Positions 41,592 to 56,296 of a stretch of DNA of 64,000 nt are shown piece by piece. How positions within the stretch are numbered: the first letter of the stretch is position 1; each line of letters begins with the position of its first letter. The DNA lies in the NCBI RefSeq assembly GCF_009870125.1, contig NC_046681.1, forward strand, positions 29,100,001 to 29,164,000, in the 5' to 3' direction. This DNA is from Drosophila pseudoobscura. Its lineage: Eukaryota; Arthropoda; Insecta; Diptera; Drosophilidae. The notes beneath the pieces were generated by a model, which saw only the letters and a list, made by a program, of their open reading frames with translations, was not told the DNA's origin and did not search any database. Position numbers and translations under genes: made by a program.

Positions 41592-44500
41592 CCATCTTCA
41601 AGATCGGAGAAGATCGAGATCTCGTTCGAGCTCGCAGATTTAATAAAACTAAAAATATGAATGTTTCATTGGGCTTGTATAAGCAGCGCGCTTCTTTCTT
41701 TCTTTCTCCGCTTTCTTTGTTTGACGGCGCCAATGCCCGATCTGACAACGCGGCGACTTATTTGCATAACACTTTATAGCGAGGCAGGCACACACGCTCA
41801 AGCCCTCCCTCTCCTCCCCTCAGTTTCTCAGCTCTTAAGTTGATTTTGTATTTTGTTTGTATTTTTGGCTCTGTACAAATCATCATTTTCATCGAGAATA
41901 ATTTGCCGAAATGGAAAATAAACTTTTTATGGTCACTTCCCTAAAAGGTTGAGTAAAAATACTTTACCCGAAATTGGGTCATCAGAACAGAGAATCATTC
42001 TAATAGATGGGGAATAAGGTGATCTTTCTTTTATTATAATAAAATAAAATAGATGTTGGGTTATATTTGGGAGGAAAGTTCAAATTCTCTTGGGAAAATG
42101 TAAGACCAATGTATCGTAAATTGACTCGAACGCTAGAGAGAGATATAGAGAGATATACATCTATTTAATAAAAATACTAAATGAATTCACTTACTCAAGA
42201 GTAACCAATCTTCGGTTACGTGCCCGTATTTTTCGTTTAGTGGTTTGCATATTCATGAAAGTGGAGCAAACGCCACCACTACCACCAAGATGCCTGCCAC
42301 CCGTTGTTTTTTTAATGGACTTTTAATGCGCATCTGGAGAGGCTTAGGCACAGCCATCGTCATCGACTTTGAGGCTCTGGTGGCTCCAGCGCCTCTGACC
42401 CAGCAGATCGGGCAAAAATACACTCTGCCGATGAGTGGGCCATCGACTCGACATCGAGTGTTCCTTTCTACTGGCATTGGCAAGCAATGGAATTGCGATG
42501 TGGCTCACATTGCAGCATAAATATCCTTTAAGTGCTGGTTATCCGGTATCATCATTAACCGGAGGCAAACGCTCGCTTTCACGCTACTGCCGTTCCCCTG
42601 TCGCAGGATGGAATGGAAATAATTTATAAGACTTTTTGGTCAGGGCAAACCTTCTTTTCGGCATAATTTACAAAACGCAACCGAAACCGATCCAGAGACA
42701 AGTTATTCCTCCAGCTCCAGCTCCTTATGCCCGTTCCTGCTGCCTGTTGTTCGATCATATTTCTTGTATATGGAATGTCGTCTTCGAGGCCTCCCTCCCT
42801 TGTGGATACCGAAATTGATTTGCCCCAGGCCCAGTGTCGTTCATCCAAACGCCCGAAAAATATAAATTAATAAAAGAACCAAAGAGGCGCGCTGATAAAT
42901 TGCGTGCAGCTTGAAATTATGCAACATATGGCACTTTCATGCTCCTCATGCAACAAATTGGTTATTTTTTAATGCAAAAAATTAAGGCAACGACAGAAAC
43001 TGGAAAAAGAAGAAAGCATGCTGGGTATTTTTCAAGGTACTACTATTTTTTAGGTACTCAAAATTCCACACTTAAGTCTTTTGGCAGTTTGTTCGGTTGA
43101 CCTGACCCACTACGGTAATCATAAATCTGTCCAGAACCCATTAAAAGTGATTCATGTGTAGACTGCAATTTATCCACTTTTCTAATATCTCACGACTTTG
43201 TTCCCCTTCATTCATTAAGGCAATGATTCGTTTCTTTCCACACATAAATAACTTTTACTCTTATGCAAAACTTGGGCACACGTAAATGCTTTTAGAAATT
43301 CGTTTCTTTTTGCCAGCATTTGCATAATTTATTTATTTATAGCGTGGAGAGCCGATCAAATGCCTAATATGTGAAACAAACTCATTTGTTGGTGGCATAA
43401 ATTAATCACGAGCAGCATCACAAGTACGAGTATGCAAAGTAGTTCGCTTTGTCAAATGTTGAACCAGATATAATTGTTGCAATTGTAATACCAAGCAGAG
43501 GCACAAACCAAAGATGGTAGAACAAAGATTTCAATATGGCCATTATGCTTTCAACGAGAATTTTTTCAGAATTTCCAACAGGCGTGTCTGAGTGACAAAC
43601 ACGCAGTAGTTCTGGCATATAGAATATGGAGGAATATGCAGATCATTAAACCAGACAAACAAAAGACTGGAAGCAGCACCTTTACTCTGGGGTATGCCAA
43701 ACTATAACACAATTTAGAAAGGTTGAATGGCATGCCATTCACTCGGCACCAGCCCCAACCTCAGCCCCTCAGTGGCAGTTGCCCGTCAGAGTCAGTCAGT
43801 CAGTCACTCATAAATTTGCATAAGAACGGAATACTGTTGCATTATCTAAGCTGAAGTTGCAGTTGCAGTTGCTGTTGCACTTATCTCAGCGGTAGGAGAA
43901 ATCATGGCAAAGGCAACGATTTTAATTATTGTGTGTGACGGAGACGGAGACGGTTACGACTGCGACTACGACTCCAGCTGAGAAGGAAGAGAGGCCAGTT
44001 TTCTTCTAGGAGTCATGCAGACATCTGTCTCTGACTCCAACTCCAACTGTGACTCTGACTCTGACTCTGTCTTAGAGTCTGTTTGTGTCTCTGGCCTGAT
44101 GTGCTGCATTTGATAACTGCCAGCAATGAAGTCTTAGACCCTTAGATAATGAAAAGGAAGCCAGTCTTGAGTATTGCCGGTAGACTGTAATTCAAATTAG
44201 TAGCAGTTCAGACCGCTGGGCCGACGAGCTCGACCAGAAATCTTGGGACTGTAAGATACCTTTTAGAATAAGAATAACATATGTATAAATATGACAAGGA
44301 AACAGCTAGCAAAGCTTACAAAGGGGAATTTCTTTATTCGTATGTTTCAAGATGTGTATCGAATTTTGTCACTGATTTGTTACCTAAATGTCCACAACAA
44401 CAACATACCCTTGCACTAGTGGATTACCTGGGTTGAAAAACAAGAGAAGATTCTGTCAGAGATGCAGAGTTCGAGAGTTGTGTGTTTGTCTGCGGCTACT

Positions 44501-47500
44501 GCAGAATCGGACTGGCAGTGGCTGTGGCAGTGGCAGTGGCAACAGGCAGCCGGGAACATCTTCTTCCTCAATGACATTAATTCATTTCGTATGCAAAGCA
44601 ATCAGTGAACTCTTCTCCGCCGCATTCGCTCTTGCTCTGTCTTGGCAATTAGAAAAGAGTTGGAAAATTGTATGCGGCTCCAGCTTGGACTTCGGTCTCC
44701 TTCTACGCTCCTTCTCCGTCTTCGGGGACTCTGACTTTTCCGAATGGTACTGCTGCGCACTGATTTGCATTGCACGATTCTCAACTTAATTTAACATAAA
44801 GTAAACAAGCGCAGTTAACAAGCCAAATACAAGCCATGAGCGTGCGGGTGCCGGCTCTCGCTCTCCAGCATCATCTCCAGCTCCAACTCCAACTCCAACT
44901 GCAACTCCAACTCCATCTCCTGCCCAAGCTGCCTCTCCATTTCCTAATCCCTCAACGTGGCCAAGGGCCCGAGCAGAACCCATGCATGCCTCAATCGCCA
45001 TCCTGAGGCCCCCTCTGCTGCTGTCGTGTGACGTGTTGTGAAAATTCTAAAATATTTCTTCCGCGACCGGCCCAGCTTTCTCACAAGTCAACGCCAGCGC
45101 GAGACACTTTAACACCGCACAGTGGTTCTCATTCTATGGAAAAAGTAAATAGGCAATTTTAAATATCAAAACAGTTGAAATTAATTGAATAAAGATTCAA
45201 TTGCCGGGGCCTGCGAAGCGAGTGTCCTGAGGGCTTTCACCTAGTGTTAACTGTTTTACATATGAAGTCTCTTTTTAGGCATTGTGTTTTAGTACTTCCG
45301 AGAGGCAACTATCAACTGAGGGATATATTTCATGGACACCTAACCACTGTGCACCAATCCAGGCTTCAAGCTGTGTTCATCGTGAGGAGTTTATTAAAAG
45401 CCACGACAACAACGACGACGTCCGTCCAGTCAGCACAGCGCTCTCGCCAAATCCTTTGTAAGGTAATTGCTCATTTGAGTTATAAACACGCACACAGACG
45501 GTGTCCCTAAGTCTGCCCTGTCCCTATCCCAGTCGCTATCCAATCCCTATCCCTGTCTCCATGGCCGCATGACCACAGCCAGAGATGGCAATCGAGGCTG
45601 CCCAGAAAAGGCCCTGGACGCTGGCAACGTCCCCGCTTTGCATGTCTAACAATTGTTCTTCTAATTGCGTTTATGGCCAGGCGAGAGAACACGCCGGAGT
45701 CCGGGCAGCTCCAGCTCCAGCTCCAGGCCACCAATGCCTTGTAAACGCAATCGGACAAGATAATCTCGGCATCGCAGCGTGCGCAATGATTTGCAGGGGC
45801 CCCAAAAAGGGCATGCCCCATCTCCGTTTCCGTACAGGGGGTTTCTATGTGGCGTGGCATGAGGCATGCATTTGGGCGCAACAAATTGCCGCAACGCATC
45901 TGCCAGACCCTGGATTGAGTTGAGTTCCTCAAATTGGCACTGGCACTGAAGGAAATGCGTTACATATTGCATTTATGGGCTGCTTATTAAGTGGTGCAAC
46001 AAATTGACAGCTCCATTGGCCAGCGACTAGGACGCCGACGAGCCGACGATCCGACGAGGATTGCCCCCAGAACCGTTTCAATAGTCATTGCGAAGCAATT
46101 ACCGCCCAAACTATTCGCAGAAGGATACATCCACTCAGTATACAGCACTTCATTAAAAGTAAATAAGGTGTTCATGAGATATAGCGATAAGTCCCATAGA
46201 CATGCTGCCAGTTCGTCGAGATCAATTGATTTGCCCAAGAGTAGAGGGTGGATGGAGGAAAGTCATTCCTAGTGTGGGTTCGTTAGATAACGAATCATTC
46301 TCCTACGATTTCTTATACCTTATATTTTCATTATATTCAATTGTGTGTATAGTTGGAAGGAAGATGGCTTGATTTCCGGTAGAGAACTAACTTCTATAAA
46401 CATCTCGACTACCATGGAGTTGTCAAATAGTACAGGTGATTGTAGGATTACAAGAGTTAGAACAAAAACCTTGAAAATCAAATGAGTTGAAAGATAATTC
46501 AGAATAATATTTTGGAACTTTTACACTCGATACATCGTTTTGGAAAACTATTTGTAGAAGGCCACAAAAGTCACTACTCAGATAACGAGTTGGCACTAAT
46601 GCCGACTATTCCAATCAAATATAATTAATAATATTATTTAAAATGAATATCATTTAGTTAGAAAAAACAATCTTTATCGTTTTAGGTGCATTTCCCTTGA
46701 CTTGATGTACAGATATGCCTCAATAGATGTACCGCAGCGTCTGCATTCTGGATTCTGAATTCTGGACTCACGTTAAAGCCCTCGACAGTTCTTAAGGCCT
46801 GGGTAAAGGCAGCAAATAGTTCGTGCAATTGCCAGTTATGGCTGAAAGCGCAAAAAAAGGCGCGCGTCAACTACTCGTACTAAAGAAAAAGGGAGGAGAA
46901 TCGCCTCCAGATGTGGACCTGCAGGTTACAATAACACTCGGGACGGGGAACAGCAGAGGCAGCAAAGGGGAACAAAGGCAACACATGGACCGAGTGTGTG
47001 GCTAAGTTGAATCGGTGGAAAATTGAAGCCCGGGCTCGTTCTCTAATGATAACTGCTGGAACTTTAAAGGCGCGAGATTGCGGAAATTTCCAGGCTGCCA
47101 GCTAACGTATACGTACGAGTACACACCGATACGGTTGCAGAACCGATGACGGCAACAACGAATGCGACGACAACGACGACAAGTGTCAAGCGAAGCTTAG
47201 ATAAATTTCAAAAAGGGCAACAACATCCACAAGCCGCAAAAACACACGACGACGGGTTGGACTTAGAGAGGAATAGGAGTGAAGAGCAGTGGAGTCCAGG
47301 GAGTCCAGGGAGGAGGCGACGATTGCTTGAAGCTGAAGTGGCATGAAGAGAAGCTGGAGACGAAGGCCTCACCTTGCCATGCCGCACAAGTAGCCAGCAG
47401 GCAGAGGTAGATGCTCCGTCCCATCTTCTATTCGCCATGCCGGGCGACTCCAAGTCGTCTGAGTGGCATGCCATGACTGCCTCTGCTTCCTGCTTGTTGC

Positions 47501-47947
47501 TCGTATTTGAACTTCCAGACACGCTTTTGGCCCTTAACATTTTTGACCGTCATTTTGCCGATATAAATTCTTCAGCATCTCTGCTGTTGCCGCTGCTGCT
47601 GCTGCTTCTGATTCTTCCTTCTTTCTTTCTGAGAGCCAGAGAGCGAAATCGCTTTGGGTTGCACTTTCTTCGTCGTGCCAGCAAAAGTGTAGATCAGCGC
47701 GAAATCTAATTTATGCAATGTACAAGAACATACAACATGTAGCACGATGATGAAAATGCGGCAGCCAGCCAGTAATATTTTTTATTAAAAAGAAAAAACC
47801 CAGCAGCAGCGGCAGCGGCTGCGGCAAGACAATCGAGCAACGACAACAACGACGCATGTTTTATGACTCTCATTGTCATTTATGCAAATTAGGAAACGGC
47901 AATGGCTCAGGAGGAGCTCAGAAGACCAATGGAGCCCCAGAACCTGA

Positions 47948-48042
47948 GCCAAAGTCAGAGTCAGAGCCAGAGCCAGGTTCAGGTTCAGGTCCAGGGCCAG
48001 ACTGATGTCGATGCTGATGCCGATGCCGATGCCAAAGCCAAA
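47948..48042. repeat. Imperfect CAGAGC / GGTTCA / GATGCC hexamer array
   Basis: Three successive hexamer families change into one another within 95 bases, giving Gln-Ser, Gln-Val and Asp-Ala dipeptides in the plus-strand frame. This looks like slippage-generated DNA and not a gene. Confidence 0.65.
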
Positions 48043-51000
48043 GATCCATGGCCACTTCTAAGCAACGGCGCAAATTTCCCACCAAACGGTGGAGGAGCTA
48101 AAGTTGGAGCTGCCTCGTGGCCTGAACTTTTTGTGTCATGGCCTGGTACGCTGCTCCGCTGCCTCTATCCTGATGTTGCCCCTTCGGCCCAACCGATGAT
48201 TATGAGCAACATGTTTTATGATATCTGGCGGTGATTTATTATCATTTGATTTAAAAAGCAGTGGACAGGACACACATCAATACGAGTACATGTGGCTGGT
48301 CATAGTCGGAGACATGGCGTTATTTATAGTTTTCGGTCCGGCAACGGGAACGGGAACGGGGACTAGCCTCGTTGCAGGGCACGGGCACGGGCACGAATAC
48401 GGGCACCTGGCATATGGTAGGGTTCGGTGTTGGTGTTGTTGTTTGTGGATGTGAACCTTAGCCGTGGTATTTCATGCTTATTATCGAAATGTGCGCTTTT
48501 ATGAGCAGTGCCCAGCATGCTAAAGGTGGAGATGGAGAGAGCCTTTCGGCGATTTTAATTAGTGGAGAGCGGCACCGACAGCCCACAGTCCCTCGACTTT
48601 CGCTTGATCTCGTTCGGACATGAGAACACCGGCCCAGAACTGTACAAAACCTAATTAATTTCATGTGGCGACTGTAGAACGTTTAGAATCTCTTAGTTAG
48701 AGTTAAACTATGGACACGTTTAATTAGCTCTTGAAAACAGTGCAGACCCCCTATCAGCACCCTCTCCTTCAGCACTTTATGGCCTCGGAGGGGTTCAGGT
48801 TAACGTCTCCTCAAGCTCGGAGATTGATGACTTGAAGTGGTCTCAGAGTACTTTTGCCTAATTACTTATTCGAATTCTTAAATTAAGGAAGAATTAATAG
48901 TACTATCAAGAAAACACTGAAAAAAATTCATTTTAGTAGTGATAACAAAGAGAAAATTTGTAAATTTCTTCTGCATACTTTCAGGATTATATGGAATAAC
49001 AAATCGTTTACAAATGATTACAAAATTTACATTGAAGACCATGAAATGGGTATAATTTCGTAATGAATACACGAATTGCGAAACAATGCAATGGTTTTAT
49101 GACTTTTCCTATGTCAGTGGGACAAACAGAAGGCCGAAATTTCTCGCTTCTAGAATTTATAATCCTTTAAACCGGTTTTCCGATTGATTTGTTCTTAGAC
49201 ATCTCTGTTATGTGTTTGAGAACTATACATCCTCTGGGAAATCCGCAGAGTGTCTGGTCATTCAAATAGACAGTTGGCCCTTGAGAGTCAGCTGCAATCT
49301 GCAGCCAATCAAGACCAGATCAATGGGACGATTCAACGTTTTATGGTGTTCGTGTACAGAGTGTTTTATGGTAGGGTTTTCGGGCCCGTTCCTTGAGCGG
49401 CTTTTAATGGCGCACTCGAATGGTAATTCGCGGACCTAGCATAAAAACTAATACCTGCAAAGACGGTTCATTAGGGCCAGGTCCAGCCCCTGTTAGTCTT
49501 ATTAGCCAGGATAGCATTTTTTGTGGTGTGTCTGGTTATGCGCCCATTATAAGCGGCTCATGGCAGCTCAAGACTCGCCCAGTCCCACTCCCGGTCCCAG
49601 GCCAATTAGCCTCGGACCATTGTCTGCCCTTCGTTGGGGTCTGTACTTGATTCGATTCTCAGCGCAAATGCGCCTCAGTAATCATGTCAGTTCCGTTTGC
49701 ATAAATTACCGCTAGCCACACGTACGAGTACGAGTAGGAGAATTTCACAATCGGCGACGTCATCAATGGAATCACCTACGTGCCGAGGCTATCCATCTTT
49801 CAGAGTCCCCATCATTCCACTCCGGTTGATGTGCTCATCTCTGGGTCGTTGAAACATTCGACTAAAAATAGATTCCAGCACTGGTGTTTGCTTAATAATT
49901 TATTGCTTATTATTACCTTCACATACAATCTTTAACGATGCACTTGCCACCAGAGGGTTGGGCGAGAAGTCCAGGAGTAGGCCTCTCCTCAAGCGTTGAC
50001 TCTTCACAGATGTGTAAAACCGCCACCGCAACATTGAATAGTGCTATTACATGGGTAAACAACTTACTAAGAAGATGTTTTTTCTGTTTCTATTAATTCC
50101 AGCATTTTTTTTCATTTGCATGCAATTACATGGGCATTCACGAGCTAGACAACGATCCAGCAGCAACAACAGAGCATACTCTTATAAGGTACTCGGTGCA
50201 TATGACATCATCTACCCCTCTCATGGCATGATGCGCATTGCAAAGCCTTGCAGAGGCCAACTATTTTCTTGATAACTTGCCAACGTATCTTGCCATATCC
50301 ATCCACGAACGAATCTTAACAGCCGCCGCCCACACTCGCAATTGGCGTTGCCCGTAGACCGCAGCCCAAGTCTTTTCAATTGCAAATTTAATTCAATCAA
50401 TGACTGCAATTTGGCACACTCGGAGAAGGTAAAGGTACTTCCAGTCACTGTCTTTCCCTTCCTCCGGTCTGCGTCTGGGGCTGGCCGATCCAAGTGCACA
50501 TTTAACTGTTAAATGTTGCAGCGGCGTTTGCATTTAACACGCGCAAATTGCTGCTCTGCTGCAACAACTGCCAGCAATGGGAAAGGTAGAGAGGCAAAGG
50601 TAGTGGGAGAGTCAAAGTCAAAGTCAAAGTCAAGACACAACAACCATTAGAAATTCTAATTTCCACAACTTGAGGGGCCAGCCATTGTTGGCTGGTAACT
50701 GAAATCAGCCATGCCAGGAGTCACCATCACCCACAATCGCAGGGCGGCTTTCGAGATGCCGAGGAAGATGCAGATGAAGGTGGCAAATATGTAAGTCACG
50801 TTGCCCATTCCGAGTGGTTTTGGGTCGGGCTTTGTTTGGTGTTGCCATTGACAACAACCTAGACGGCGACTGTGGCCGTTGCCTCATCATCTGAGGCGGC
50901 AGCAACAGCAACTGCAGCAGCAGCAGCAGAAGCAACATTGCTGTTGTATGTTGCAGATGCCGCCGTAAACAATTGCGATAAAAAAGCGTGCGAATTTCTC

Positions 51001-51507
51001 ACGAACATTTTATGTATAGACGTTGCCGTATACCCAGCCTTTGGCTCTAACCCAGCCACCTATATACGAGTAATGCCATGGCCATAGTCAGAGTTGGCGA
51101 CTGGTCTCCGATTCGCCTGGCGCATGTTCTGGAGATGGCGGCGGTATTTGTGCTTTGATTGCCCAAATTCAACATGGCCAAAACAACAGCAACATCACCA
51201 ACATCAGCAACATCCACATACACATCGAACAACAGCAACATCAACATCCACATCCACATCCAAAACAACATCTACCACATCCAGAGCTTAACTCCAACAA
51301 GTTTCGCCTTAAGTGGGCTGTGGGTCAAGCCATGGCCGGCATTTTTCTATGGCACTAATGATTTTGGTATGGCACAATTGATTGATTGCTTGATTGAGTG
51401 CATTGAACCTTGACGGTCAAAGGGGCCTGGGCTTTGGGGGTCTGTGGCCAAGAGCCAAAGGTCAATTGGTTTGTCAGCGGCTCCATGAGGATGTTGATGA
51501 TGTTCTT

Positions 51508-51533
51508 GCTGCTGCTGCTGCTGCTGCTGCCGC
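51508..51533. repeat. (CTG)n triplet repeat
   Basis: Eight uninterrupted CTG/TGC triplets and one CCG variant in non-coding DNA. A second run lies at about 52091-52115. Confidence 0.85.
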
Positions 51534-54500
51534 TGTGACATCTTTTACATCTACGGCGTTCATAACAAACAGCATTGCATGGAATAGAACTCACGTCTAG
51601 AAAATTGTCCAACTGTTGGGTTTATTATTTCGATTGAAGATGGCAGAATCCTAGGCACGTAGCAGCACTTTGGGTTTGGTCTGTGTCTGCACCATGGACT
51701 GCGGCAAGAACTTGCTGCTTCTTCCTAGTGTTGTGTCTGCGGAGCACCACTTCTAATGATGCAAGCGAGGTCGTTCAGCCAGCTAGCCAGCCAGCCATCC
51801 AGCCATGCCTCCCATCTGCAAGTTTTTGTTGTTGGTGCTGGGAGTCAGTTGCAGCCTTAGTTGCTTCCACAGCCTCAGCTGGTGGCTTAGTTGCAGTGTC
51901 TGTTGCAGCCTCCGTTGCTGCCTCAGCTTTGCTCTTCTCCTGGCTGCAAGCAATTCTTCTCTGGTTTTTCTTTGCTTTTTTTCCTTTTGGCCCCATGCCA
52001 TGCCTGGTCCATGCTTATTTTCTATTACTGCTTTTTCCACTTAAGGCCATTGCACTTTTTACGTGCATGCCACGGAGGGCCATTGCCGTTGTTGCTGCTG
52101 CTGCTGCTGCTGGTGCAGTTGTTGCTGCGCTAGCTGCCTGTACGTGCAAAGGTTGTGAAAATGCTGCTGCTGCCGCTGCTGCAACTGAAACAGCGGCTGT
52201 GTGTGTGGAAAAGTTGGCAACAAATTTTGCGTCATGCTTGGAAAAAATGAAATGGAGCGAAAAAATGTTCGAGCTGGACAAAGTCAAAGCCTCCACTCCA
52301 CTTGGACCATGGGGTCTTCTCATACTCCGGCTGTAGCTCTTGTCTCGCTTAGGCTACTGCTAGTCGTACCAGGGAAATATGGGACTTTTTAGGTTCGTTG
52401 ACTTTGAACATTGTATTGGCATTGTTCTTCTCACTTTATTATTTGCTGTTGCAACAATTCGCGTGCAGTAGCCACAACAGCAGCCAGAGCTGCAGCCCAA
52501 CTGGAGGAAGGCTCGCTGTGGAAAACAAAGCGCATATAATTCATAGCATCCAGGCGGAGCGGAGCGGACCAAGCTGACCCTTTCATTAGACGCAGACGGG
52601 CTAACTTTATGCATCCTGCGCGTTGATTTCCATTTAAACGACAGCGTTAGAGAAACAGAAGCAGCAGCCACAAGAGCCAAGCTGGCTTCCTTGATGGCTA
52701 TCCACCGGCAGTCTGTGAGTATTCAAGTCGCAGCAAAAAGCGAAAGAACCCATTAAAATAGCTGCAACTGTAGCAAATGCAACTTCTCGACAGGGACAGG
52801 GACATGGACAACGACGACGTGGTAGGTTCTTGTCACAGTCGCATGTGTCCAGACCCCTGGCCTGGACTTTGATTTACTGTGGCGACCCAGGCGGACACGA
52901 CCAGCGACAACTTTGACCACCGAGGTTCTGGCTCTGGCAGAGACATAAGACACCGGATCATGGACTTTGCCACCGAATAGAGTGATGTCTGCAATCCAAG
53001 AAACCTTTAGTTTTGTTTGCTAGTTAAAGTTTTGTCTAAGTAAATGGGAAACTTTTTAGCCTTTCCCTTTCCCATAGCTTTTCTTATAGCTAAATCAGAA
53101 AAAAGAATACAAATAATTTACAAATATTATTAGAGAATCTTCTAGAAATATTTAGAAAAATCTCGATAAACAACAAACAAGTTTAACCCAAAATCCAGAA
53201 GCCTTTCCCAAGCGATTCGCTGAAGAACCAGAATTAGGACGCAGTCAAGGGCCTGGGCCACGTAATGTGGTCACTTCTGTTCGTGCTTGGGCGCGAGAAA
53301 GAAAGCACTGCTGCAGAGATCTCCCACTTATACGGCGTCTGCGTGCAGCAATTAGTGGAAAATTGCATGGGAAAATTCTATCTGGAAATATGCAAAAATG
53401 CGCGGGCGTGCCTCAATGCCTTCGAAGTCGAAAGACTTAGGACAGAAACTTACTTTGGCCAACACATTTGGCCAGTGGAATATTTCAATACCCAATCACT
53501 ATGATTACCATTTATGTGGCCATGCCCAAACGGATTGTTTTGCCAACGTTTAAAATACCCAATCGTTTTATAGATATAAGAGTAAGAAAGACGAAACGGT
53601 TCATAAATTTTTTTCCTAATACTAGATATTCTGAAACTTAACTCCACGGTGTTACTCGTATTTAAAAAATTTAAATTAACTAAGATTATTGGTACGAGTA
53701 ATTCAAATTAATTTTATATAATGCCGAATCCGAAGTCATCTAGTCATTCCAATATATTTTCGGCAGGCAAAAAAAACATTTTTACAACTCGTAGGGGCTA
53801 CCTTATGATACTAAGGCTTCCATTTGCACGAAACCAAAGAAAAAACTCATACACCCCCCTATCAAACCAGAATTACTGACTATCATAGAATGGTGGGGGA
53901 CTAGTTTACTTCCTTGTTTTCGACGGCTTGGTCGAAAAAACCAACAGCAAAATCGAAACCTTAACCTTAAACTTAAGCTTGCAATCAGATGCCCAGGCCT
54001 CGCACTCTGCTGTCTCCGTTTCCCCCAGTGAACTTGCTCGTTGCATTTGTAAATTTGTTGAAAATCAGAAGATCAGAGTGGGACACGGAGGAGTTGCATG
54101 CATGCAGCGCATTTGACGTAATAGCCTCAAACAACAGCAACAGTAACAGCAACAATCGGAGGAAAAGTTCATTACTCCACTTAAGGGTACCCTGGCCACA
54201 GCCACAGCTGCACAAAGTTGAACATTCTGCTTTTTGGTGCCTCAGCCCGAGTCGACACGAATGCAGAGAGGTCGCTGAGCCGTCATCATCATACACTTTG
54301 GCTTGAGTCTTTATTTTCCACGGGTTTTCTTTTGGTTTCTTGAGTCTTATTTGGGGAGTTCGTTTTTGGGATGGATGTTAGCTGCCTGGCTGACTGGCCG
54401 TCTGGCTGAAGTGGGCGGTAAAGGAAGTTGTCGGTTTTCGTAAATACCAAACATTTACCAATATGCTAAACGGGTTTTTTCGGTTGCCCAGTCGCCAGGT

Positions 54501-56163
54501 TGTCCGTGGCCACGGTCGCAATCTTCTATTTCTATAGTTGGCCTAAAGGTTAAGGGGAAATCATTTCAAAGGAAGATGTACATCAAGCTGATAGTGGCAA
54601 ACGGCAACCTGTATAGTGCACATAAATTGCAGTGCCAGAGGCCCCCGTAATTGGTCTCCGGGTCTTTTTTTCGGCCAATTGTTATGAACATGTCAAAGTT
54701 AACGACTTTGCCTAGCCGTCAGCCATTCGGACTGTCAGCTGGTCAAAGTGTTAAGTGGCTAAGAAAGACGAGGTGTTACTCCGATCAATGACTCTCTCTC
54801 CCACTCTGTAAAGTGCCTGCCATCTGGCGCTGGCCAGCCCCAACTTGTGGTTAAGGGGCCTTTGCAAATAACAATCTATCTTTTTAATGGCATTAAATTG
54901 CAACTTCAAAAGCATGTGGGCACGATGAAGCTTAATTCTGAATGGGTTTTCAGAGAAGACTGTGATACGGGTTGTTCTACCTAAACATGTAAGCATCTCC
55001 TAGTCGTAATTGAATGCTTTCAATGTTCTGACTTGGCCCAGAAAGTTGATTGAATTGTTGGTTTTACTTATAGTATTAAGTATTATAGTATTAAATTCGA
55101 CAGATTACAAACCACTAGATTTCACCAGGGAGTTTGGACATTAAAAAGAAAAGAACTAATTTTTAAAATATGATATTGTGAACCTTTATACATTGCCATA
55201 AGTCTCTGCGTTTATATATTTATGTACGAGTATATTCAAAGTAAAGCCAGTATAGTCGGTTATTAAATACGATTATTTATGGGCCGTTATACACTGTTCA
55301 ATAGTAGGATAGACATTTGATAAGATCATCGCCATCGATACATGACGTTCAATCATATAAAAACATGTTTAATAACACAATGAAGAGATGCCAACTCAGA
55401 ACAAATTCAAACCAAAATTGAATATATCCTTACTGTGGAATAGGAATACCCATTTTCGATTGATCACAAATTTTCAAACCATACATCTCTATAAACGTGC
55501 GGTAATTTAATTAATTCAAATGCTGCTCATAATCGTTATCGTAATCGGGCATCGAGGCTAATATTTGGTGCCTGGAGCAGCGCTGGAAATACATAATTCA
55601 TTGCTTGATTTGCGTTTATTGTTTTGATTTGTGATTAGAAGCCATAAATACTTATGCCACCGTGATGCCGTCATCATTATGCACATCATTCCCTCTGCCT
55701 GCTGCAACGTGACTTGTCCAGTGCTGGGTTCTTCGTTTCGCTCAGCTTTTTCTATCAAAATAATTCAATTGAATAAAATATTTAAAGCCCGCTTGGCTTG
55801 TGCTAGTCGTCTGCCATTCCATTCATTATCATGTGCGGGGCGGGTCTCGGTCTGTGCCTCACTGCTGTGTCATTCGCCATGTCATATGCCGATTGTGAGG
55901 CTTGCAAACTAACCATCTGAACAGGCTTCCCAGACGACACCATGGGTGCACTATGAGCTCATCATGAACACGCACCCGGCGCACCAAACGACCTTGACGG
56001 TGGAAGAAGCCAGGGTTGTTGGGGGCGGTACATCACTGACACGCGCCCCCAGAACAGTCCAGGCCAGCCTAGTGGCAATTAACAGATAATTACGGCTAAG
56101 TGATCTTCCCCGGGTGCCTGAAGCATCGTTAGAGTTGATGTTGATGATGATGATGGAAGTTGG

Positions 56164-56296
56164 TGGAGAAGGAGATTGCCGTCGCCGAATGTGGTAATGT
56201 TACCGAGTATTTTATTGATAAGCTTTTTTTCTCGATATACTGCGAAATAAAGTTGTACCTAAGACCCGCAAACAGTCTTGCTCGGTAGTTCTGGAA
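56164..56296. repeat. Segment also present at 59568-59690 (outer part of the asparaginase duplication)
   Basis: The block beginning ggagattgccgtcgccgaat and running through 'gacccgcaaacagtct' is nearly identical at 59568-59690. In the first location it leads straight into the tandem repeats and asparaginase copy A. In the second location about 620 bp of other DNA separates it from copy B's flank. Confidence 0.85.

Larger units (their letters stand above)
41600..56150. other. 14.5-kb gene-poor region with low-complexity tracts
   Basis: No supportable gene. Several long open frames, the largest at 51683-52336, arise from CTG/GCT-rich low complexity and lack protein-like features. Simple-sequence tracts include GACTCT/CCAACT-type hexamers (44024-44090, 44878-44925), CAGAGC/GGTTCA units (47948-48042), GGGAAC and GGGCAC units (48345-48405), GTCAAA units (50610-50635), CATCAACA-type runs (51180-51285) and CTG runs (51508-51533, 52091-52115). 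At 55921-56040 the plus strand has a short protein-like open segment (TTPWVHYELIMNTHPAHQTT..) preceded by ..ctgaacag and followed by a weak donor; it might be an exon, but it is not demonstrable. TACGAGTA octamers are unusually frequent here. Confidence 0.5.

Noticed and set aside
43418-43618. 66-aa minus-strand frame with a membrane-like segment
   Set aside because: Too short to separate from chance, with no context to support it.
51683-52336. 217-codon plus-strand open frame
   Set aside because: It arises from CTG/GCT-rich slippage DNA, encodes Ala/Leu/Cys-rich low complexity, is also open in other frames and strands, and lacks splice or promoter context.
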